This document shows positions 59,405 to 64,000 of a stretch of 64,000 bases of DNA, in pieces. Location of the stretch: assembly GCF_014203855.1 (NCBI RefSeq), contig NZ_JACHJV010000001.1, forward strand, positions 6,448,001-6,512,000, written 5' to 3'. The stretch's first letter is position 1, and each line of letters begins with the position of its first letter. This DNA is from Kitasatospora kifunensis (GTDB lineage Bacteria; Actinomycetota; Actinomycetes; Streptomycetales; Streptomycetaceae). A program made the position numbers and the translations under genes. Under the pieces are notes generated by a model. It worked only from the letters and a program-made list of their open reading frames with translations. It was not told where the DNA came from and searched no databases.

Positions 59405-60868
59405 ATGACGAACGGAACGAACGGAACGCACGGACCGGACAGCGTGAACGGGATGGACGGCGCGAACGGGACGGACGGCAGCTCAGTGCTGGTCGCCACC
59501 GAACACGGCCTGCTGCGTGGCGCATTGGAGGGCTCGGTGGCGGCCTTCCGGGGCATCCCGTACGCGGCCTCCCCGGTGGGCGACCTGCGTTTCGCCGCGC
59601 CCAGCCCGCAGCCCGCCTGGAGCGGGGTCCGGGACGCGGTGCGCCCGGGGCCGGCGGTGCCGCAGGGGCCGTCCCGGCTGGAGGCCGTGATGGGCCCGCG
59701 CGAGCCGGACTGGGACGAGGACGGGTGCCTCACCCTCAACGTCTGGACACCCCGGCACACCGCCGGCGCCGCTACGGCCCCCGCCGCCGCGCCGCGCCCG
59801 GTGCTGCTCTGGTTCCACGGCGGCGGCTTCAGCAGCGGCTGCGGCGGCTGGGACTGGTACGACGGCGCCCGCCTGGCCGAACTCGGTGACATCGTCGTGG
59901 TCACCGCCAACTACCGGCTGGGGCCACTGGGTTACCTCTACCTGCCGGAGTTCGGCGCGGACAACCTCGGCTGCCAGGACCAGGGCGCCGCGCTGCGCTG
60001 GGTCCGGGAGAACATCGCCGCGTTCGGCGGTGATCCCGAGTCGATCACGGTCGGGGGCCAGTCGGCCGGCGCCTACTCGGCCCTCGCGCTGGCGCTCGAC
60101 CCCGGCACCAGTGGCTCGGTCCGTCGAGTGATCGCGCAGAGCGGTCCCGTGGGTATGCGTCCGCAGGACCCGGTCGCGGCGGCCGAGATCGCTACCGCCT
60201 ATCTGCGCCTGCTCGGCATCGAGCGTGGGCGGACCGGTTCCAAGGACGGGGTCGGGACCGGGGCCGGGGCCGGGGCAGCGGCCGAAACCGGGTCGGGATA
60301 CGAGGAGTTGCGCACCCTGCCTGTCCAGCGCCTGCTGGACGCCTACCGTCAACTGGCGGCCGAACGCGCCAAGCTCGGCGACCCGAACCCGCCCATGTAC
60401 CCGGTCCTCGGCGGCGCGGGACTCCCAGGGCCGCTGGTTCCGGCGGTCGCGGCCGGTGGCCTGGACGGCAAGGACCTGCTGCTGGGCACGGTCACGGACG
60501 AGATGACGGCCTTCGGCCTGCGTGGACCCGAGGGCGAGGCCGTCGCGCGCCAACTCTTCGGCGCCGGCAGCCCGGAGCTGGCCGAACACCGGGCCGCCCA
60601 GGGCACCCCGGCGTACGTCTACAGCTTCGCGCGCCGACCGTCCACCGACGATCTCGGTCTCGGCGCCACCCACTGCGCCGAACTGCCGTTCCTCTTCGGC
60701 ACCTTCGACGCCTACCCGGCCGCCCCCATGCTGGGCGCCGTCGACGAGTCGGACCGCGCGCTGGCCGACGCCTTCGGCGGCGCGCTCGCCGCGTTCACGG
60801 CCACCGGCGTACCGGGCGGCGACTGGGCTCCGTACCGGACCGGCACCGAGGTCAAGCGGTTCGGCTGA
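59405..60868 (+). CDS. Type-B carboxylesterase
   Basis: A 487-residue esterase of the cholinesterase/para-nitrobenzyl esterase family. LWFHGGGFSSG is the oxyanion hole, VGGQSAGAYS the nucleophile elbow and GATHCAELPFLFG carries the catalytic His; EDGCLTLNVWTP is the usual N-terminal motif. The first ~25 residues are an Asn/Gly/Thr repeat (MTNGTNGTHGPDSVNGMDGA) and no signal peptide is seen. An insert near 278-297 (GVGTGAGAGAAAETGSGYE) lengthens a loop. GAGAGGGGAC precedes the ATG. The Lrp-type gene is divergent. Confidence 0.9.
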   Translation: MTNGTNGTHGPDSVNGMDGANGTDGSSVLVATEHGLLRGALEGSVAAFRGIPYAASPVGDLRFAAPSPQPAWSGVRDAVRPGPAVPQGPSRLEAVMGPREPDWDEDGCLTLNVWTPRHTAGAATAPAAAPRPVLLWFHGGGFSSGCGGWDWYDGARLAELGDIVVVTANYRLGPLGYLYLPEFGADNLGCQDQGAALRWVRENIAAFGGDPESITVGGQSAGAYSALALALDPGTSGSVRRVIAQSGPVGMRPQDPVAAAEIATAYLRLLGIERGRTGSKDGVGTGAGAGAAAETGSGYEELRTLPVQRLLDAYRQLAAERAKLGDPNPPMYPVLGGAGLPGPLVPAVAAGGLDGKDLLLGTVTDEMTAFGLRGPEGEAVARQLFGAGSPELAEHRAAQGTPAYVYSFARRPSTDDLGLGATHCAELPFLFGTFDAYPAAPMLGAVDESDRALADAFGGALAAFTATGVPGGDWAPYRTGTEVKRFG

Positions 60869-60922
60869 CGGGTGCCTTGGCCACTTGCCGGCGGCCTGGC
60901 CAGGCCAGGCAGCCGGCAGTGA

Positions 60923-60956
60923 GCCGCCCGCCCGCGTGGGGGTGCGGGCGGGCGGC
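60923..60956. terminator. Bidirectional terminator
   Basis: GCCGCCCGCCCGC (60923-60935) and GCGGGCGGGCGGC (60944-60956) form a perfect 13-bp stem with an 8-base loop between the convergent esterase (ends 60868) and TPR (ends 60979) genes. Confidence 0.85.
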
Positions 60957-60978
60957 GGTCCGGTGGGGGAGCGACGGC

Positions 60979-61305
60979 TCAGGCGTAGGCATCGGTCATC
61001 GCCGCGGCCAGCCGAAGGTGCGGGCGGGCCTCGGCGTCGCGGCCCTGGCGTTCCAGGGTGCGGCCGAGCATCAGCTGGGCGTAGCTCTCGGTCGGGTCCT
61101 GCTCCAGCACCCGACGCAGTTCGGCGGCCGCCTTGGTGAGCTGCGCCGAGTGGTAGTAGCTGCGGGCGAGCAGCAGCCGGGCGGCGAGCTGGTCGGGCTC
61201 AGCGGCGACCAGCGGTTCCAGAATGAGGGCGGCGTCGGCAAACGCCTTGGAATCGAAGAACAACTGGGCCCGCGCGTACTCCGCCGCAGGGGAGAGGGCA
61301 GTCAC
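60979..61305 (-). CDS. Small tetratricopeptide-repeat protein
   Basis: A 108-residue helical protein. AAEYARAQLFFDSKAFADAA, RLLLARSYYHSAQLTKAAAE and AQLMLGRTLERQGRDAEARP form about three TPR helix pairs. Streptomycetes commonly encode such stand-alone TPR proteins; the partner is unknown. GTG 61305 has AAGGAGCG just upstream; the longer frame to 61383 is unlikely. Confidence 0.82.
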   Translation of the reverse strand: MTALSPAAEYARAQLFFDSKAFADAALILEPLVAAEPDQLAARLLLARSYYHSAQLTKAAAELRRVLEQDPTESYAQLMLGRTLERQGRDAEARPHLRLAAAMTDAYA

Positions 61306-61452
61306 GGGGCGCTCCTTTCTTCTGGCGAGTCTTCTGGCCGGAACTTCGGTCCGGTGATGCCAGAACAACGCATGAAGATTCAACTATTCCGGGGCAACTA
61401 TCCCGTGTCTGCATGTCCCTGTCCAGTCTTTTGTTCATTAATGAGTAGCGTC

Positions 61453-61472
61453 TGTACCTACTAGTATGTACA
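61453..61472. promoter_or_regulatory. TetR-type palindrome upstream of DUF4865 gene
   Basis: TGTACCTACTAGTATGTACA is a 20-bp palindrome with 9 of 10 pairs matching. It lies 100 bases before the DUF4865 ATG in an AT-rich patch; TCATTAATGA at 61435-61444 is another perfect palindrome close by. No regulator gene is adjacent in the window. Confidence 0.6.
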
Positions 61473-61572
61473 TTGCCTCTTGCAGGTGATCACAGGCCGC
61501 CGGATCCGCCCGTCGACCTGCGTGCGCCCGCTCGATATCAGTCGTACCCGCATAGAGGACAGGGGAGCCACG

Positions 61573-62205
61573 ATGCATGCGATGCAGTACGAGATCACGT
61601 TGCCGGCCGACTACGACATGAACATCATTCGCCGCCGGGTCGCGGAGCGGGGCCACCTGCTGGACGACTTCCCGGACTTGGCCGTGAAGGCCTATCTGAT
61701 GCGCGAGCGTGGGCACGCGGACTCTCCGGTGAATCAGTACGCGCCGTTCTACCTTTGGCGTGCCGCGCAGGGGATGAACCGCTTTCTCTGGGGGTCCGGT
61801 TTTCACGGGCTGAGTCGGGACTTCGGTCGGCCACGGGTCCGCTCCTGGTTGGGCCTGGCCGTCGAGGACGGGCCGGCGCAGGCGGCCGCCGTCACCGCTG
61901 CCACCCGCCGGCTGGAGCCGCTCGCGCCCGACGCGGACCCGGCGCAGGAGATCGAACGGGCGCGCCGCGCGCTGCCGGTCGACCTGGCAGGTGTTCACAC
62001 CACGGCGCTGGCCATCGACACGGCCCGCTGGGAACTGCTCACCTTCACCCTCTGGAGCGAGCACACCCTCTGGAGCGAGCACACCCTCCGGAGCGAGCAC
62101 ACCCTCCGGAGCGAGCCGCCGGTCCCCGAGCACGGCGAGCGCTACCAGGTCCTGCACCTCAGTCGACCGGAGCTGGCCGAACTGCCGCGCGGACGGCACT
62201 GGTGA
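61573..62205 (+). CDS. DUF4865 family protein
   Basis: A 210-residue DUF4865 protein. MQYEITLPADYDMNIIRRRV, AERGHLLDDFPDLAVKAYLM and SPVNQYAPFYLWRAAQGMNR then FLWGSGF are the conserved blocks. The family is of unknown function and is often annotated near LysR or TetR regulators. Residues about 159-181 hold four copies of TL(W/R)SEH from an 18-bp DNA repeat, where relatives should have one. ATG 61573 follows AGGGGAG; ATG 61582 is in frame. The phosphotriesterase gene follows 94 bases later and may be co-transcribed. Confidence 0.82.
   Translation: MHAMQYEITLPADYDMNIIRRRVAERGHLLDDFPDLAVKAYLMRERGHADSPVNQYAPFYLWRAAQGMNRFLWGSGFHGLSRDFGRPRVRSWLGLAVEDGPAQAAAVTAATRRLEPLAPDADPAQEIERARRALPVDLAGVHTTALAIDTARWELLTFTLWSEHTLWSEHTLRSEHTLRSEPPVPEHGERYQVLHLSRPELAELPRGRHW
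62047..62116 (+). repeat. Four 18-bp in-frame repeats in the DUF4865 gene
   Basis: ACCCTCTGGAGCGAGCAC occurs at 62047-62064 and 62065-62082, and with one base change at 62083-62100 and 62101-62116 (last two bases missing). The unit encodes TLWSEH or TLRSEH. Length is a multiple of three, so copy number changes keep the frame. Confidence 0.92.
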
Positions 62206-62299
62206 CGAGTCGGCAAGTCGACAGCGACACACCCACCTCCACGCACGCGGTACGCAACACCCGCCCGCCGACCACACCCCACTGAACACGGAGCCTCAC

Positions 62300-63328
62300 G
62301 TGAAAAGTCCCGAGAGCGCTGGAAGCAACGGAAGCACCGGAAGCACCGAGAGCGCCAGAAGCGCCGAAGTCACCGAGAGCAGCGGGAGCAACGGCCCGAA
62401 GGTCCGCACCGTCCTCGGCGACCTGGATCCAGCCGAGTTGGGCGTCTGCGACGCACACGACCACCTCTTCATCAGCAGTCCCCAGTTGCCGGGGCAGGAG
62501 CTGGACGATCCGGCGGCCGCCGCGGCCGAGTTGGCGGCCTTCCGCGCGGTGGGCGGGCAGGCCGTGATCCAGTGGACGCCGCATGGGATGGGTCGCCGGG
62601 CCGACCAGTTGCCGCAGTTGGCCAGGGCCGGCGGCGTGCACCTGGTCGCGGCCACCGGGCTGCACCAGGCGGCGCACTACGAGAGCCTGCCGCCGCTGGA
62701 CACCCTCGCCGAACTCTTCGTCGCCGAACTGACCGAAGGCATCGCCGACTCGACCGGACCGGACCATGCCCCTGCCCCGGTTCCAGCCCCCAAGGCAGGC
62801 CTGATCAAGGTGGCCGGCGGCTACCACGGACTGGACGAGCATGCTCGTCGCACCATGACCGCGGCCGCCGCCGCGCACCACGCCACCGGTGCGCCGATCG
62901 CGGTCCACCACGAGTTGGGTACCGGCGCGGCCGACGTGGTGGAGCTGCTCTGCGCCCGTCTCGAAGTGCCGCCGACCAGCGTGGTGCTCGGCCATCTCAA
63001 CCGCTTCCCGGACCCGCGGCTGCACCGGGACCTCGCGGCGACCGGCGCCTACCTGGCCTTCGACGGCCCGTCCCGGGCCAACCACGCCACCGACTGGCGG
63101 CTGCTGGAGACGCTGGTCGAGCTGGCCGAGGCCGGCCACGGCGACCGGCTGCTGCTGGGCGGCGACACCGTGGTGGCCGCCGCCCGTTCCACGGCGGGCG
63201 GCCCGGGGATGCCGTTCCTGCTCACCGGCCTGCGTCCGCGGCTGCTGCGTGCGCTGGGCGAGGAGCAGACCGAGTTGATCTTCCGTCACAACCCGGCCCG
63301 CGCCTTCGCGGCCCGCTGGCGGGGTTGA
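62300..63328 (+). CDS. Phosphotriesterase-family metal hydrolase
   Basis: A 342-residue PTE/PHP-type amidohydrolase fold. The HxH metal motif is CDAHDHLF, the bridging Lys is in AGLIKVAGGYHG, His ligands lie in IAVHHELGTG and VVLGHLNRF, and the Asp in LLLGGDTVVA completes the binuclear site. The first ~40 residues are a Ser/Gly/Glu low-complexity stretch. Substrates in this family are lactones, phosphotriesters or are unknown. GTG 62300 follows ACGGAG. It lies downstream of the DUF4865 gene and upstream of a convergent SDR gene, possibly one metabolic group. Confidence 0.85.
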   Translation: MKSPESAGSNGSTGSTESARSAEVTESSGSNGPKVRTVLGDLDPAELGVCDAHDHLFISSPQLPGQELDDPAAAAAELAAFRAVGGQAVIQWTPHGMGRRADQLPQLARAGGVHLVAATGLHQAAHYESLPPLDTLAELFVAELTEGIADSTGPDHAPAPVPAPKAGLIKVAGGYHGLDEHARRTMTAAAAAHHATGAPIAVHHELGTGAADVVELLCARLEVPPTSVVLGHLNRFPDPRLHRDLAATGAYLAFDGPSRANHATDWRLLETLVELAEAGHGDRLLLGGDTVVAAARSTAGGPGMPFLLTGLRPRLLRALGEEQTELIFRHNPARAFAARWRG

Positions 63329-63364
63329 ACCGGGAGACCCCCGGCGGCGGCCCCACTCGGCCTG

Positions 63365-64000
63365 CTACATGTGGGTGCCGCCGTCGATCCGGATCTCGGT
63401 ACCGGTGATGAACGCGCCGTCCTCGCTCGCCAGCATCGCGATCACCCCGGCCACCGTCTCCGGCCCTGCGAAGCCCGCGCCGAGGGCCGGCGCGAGCTTG
63501 GCCAGCAGGCTGAAGTCGGCGTCGGCGGGCAGGCCGGGGTTGTTGGTCATGCCGCTGTCGATGCTGCCGGGCGCCACGCAGACCGCGCGCAGGCCCTGCT
63601 TGCTGTACTCCTGCGCGATCGCGTGGGTGAAGGACTGGATGCCGCCCTTGGTCGCGGCATAGGCGGCCATGTAGGGGTGGGCGAAACTCGCCGAGGTGGA
63701 GCTGAAGTTGACCACCACGCCGGAGCCCGAGGCGAGCAGGGCCGGGAGCGCCTCACGGGTCATCAGGAAGGTGCCGGTCAGGTTGACCTTCACCAGGGTG
63801 TTCCAGAACTCCAGGCCGGTCTCGTGGGTGTGCGAGGAGCGCAGGATGCCGGCGGCGTTGACCAGCACGTCGAGCCCGCCGAGGGCCTGCACGGCGGCGG
63901 CCACCTGGGTGCGGACCGACTGCTCGTCGGAGATGTCCAGGACCGCGGTGGTCAGACGCTCGACGGTGCCGCTGTCGGCGGCGTGCTCGGCGGTCCCGCG
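63365..64000 (-). CDS. Short-chain dehydrogenase/reductase (5' end outside window)
   Basis: About 212 C-terminal residues of a classical SDR; the frame is open to the window edge. NAAGILRSS follows the cofactor domain, Ser lies in VVNFSSTSASF, the catalytic pair is YAATK, and the C-terminus EDGAFITGTEIRIDGGTHM is typical of 3-oxoacyl-ACP-reductase-like SDRs. The glycine-rich N-terminal loop is beyond 64000. It is convergent with the phosphotriesterase gene (36 bases apart). Confidence 0.9.
   Translation of the reverse strand, partial: RGTAEHAADSGTVERLTTAVLDISDEQSVRTQVAAAVQALGGLDVLVNAAGILRSSHTHETGLEFWNTLVKVNLTGTFLMTREALPALLASGSGVVVNFSSTSASFAHPYMAAYAATKGGIQSFTHAIAQEYSKQGLRAVCVAPGSIDSGMTNNPGLPADADFSLLAKLAPALGAGFAGPETVAGVIAMLASEDGAFITGTEIRIDGGTHM

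Overview
The window is very GC-rich DNA (roughly 70% or more by eye) with strong G/C preference at third codon positions, frequent GTG starts and tight ATGA/GTGA gene overlaps. It carries actinobacterial hallmarks: a Cvn conservon, an ImuA-ImuB-DnaE2 mutasome, an IdeR/DmdR iron box, a DasR-type dre element, SCO-type secreted hydrolases and a probable bL37 micro-protein gene. All point to a Streptomyces-like organism (Streptomyces, Kitasatospora or Streptacidiphilus). It looks like chromosome, with no phage, plasmid or CRISPR signature. No tRNA or rRNA gene was recognised.

Layout. 1-1.9 kb: end of an unknown gene, a NarL-type response regulator and a HAD hydrolase. 1.9-5.0 kb: a perfect iron box drives a two-gene diaminobutyrate aminotransferase/decarboxylase operon, a siderophore-precursor module without the rest of a siderophore pathway. 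5.0-8.2 kb: inositol-phosphatase-like gene, a MarR/NmrA divergent pair and a MerR regulator. 8.2-11.7 kb: a Baeyer-Villiger-type monooxygenase / alpha-beta hydrolase / SDR operon behind a perfect 12-4-12 palindrome. 11.9-19.3 kb: two GT2 glycosyltransferases, an SDR, an ABC exporter behind a long palindrome, PlsC and a Na+/H+ antiporter. 19.3-21.3 kb: a gene-poor stretch with hairpins and repeats, three small conserved genes and a MITE-like inverted-repeat element. 21.3-27.1 kb: SbcCD nuclease, NUDIX and VOC proteins. 27.3-31.6 kb: secreted GDSL hydrolase, secreted GH18 chitinase under a dre site, and an acyl-CoA synthetase. 32.0-37.8 kb: a complete cvnABCD conservon, a candidate small ORF and a winged-helix regulator.

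37.9-47.4 kb is the most interesting part. A divergent IclR regulator faces a run of genes for a DszB-like sulfinate desulfinase homologue (Cys-His-Arg triad visible), a lipoprotein binding protein, an SsuC permease, an SsuB ATPase, a second leaderless binding-protein-like protein and an SsuD-like FMNH2 monooxygenase. An aldo/keto reductase and another luciferase-like monooxygenase follow. Together they look like an organosulfur uptake and desulfurisation locus in which import, C-S oxidation and sulfite release are encoded side by side.

47.4-54.2 kb: a P-loop ATPase, then dnaE2, imuB and imuA on the minus strand under an SOS box, with three 35-bp tandem repeats between imuB and dnaE2. 54.3-64 kb: GrpB-family protein, TetR/DUF1772 pair with twin palindromes, VOC protein, WYL regulator, a decayed GNAT acetyltransferase, the bL37 candidate, a double-Lrp regulator facing a carboxylesterase, a TPR protein, a DUF4865/phosphotriesterase pair behind a TetR-type palindrome, and an SDR cut by the window end.
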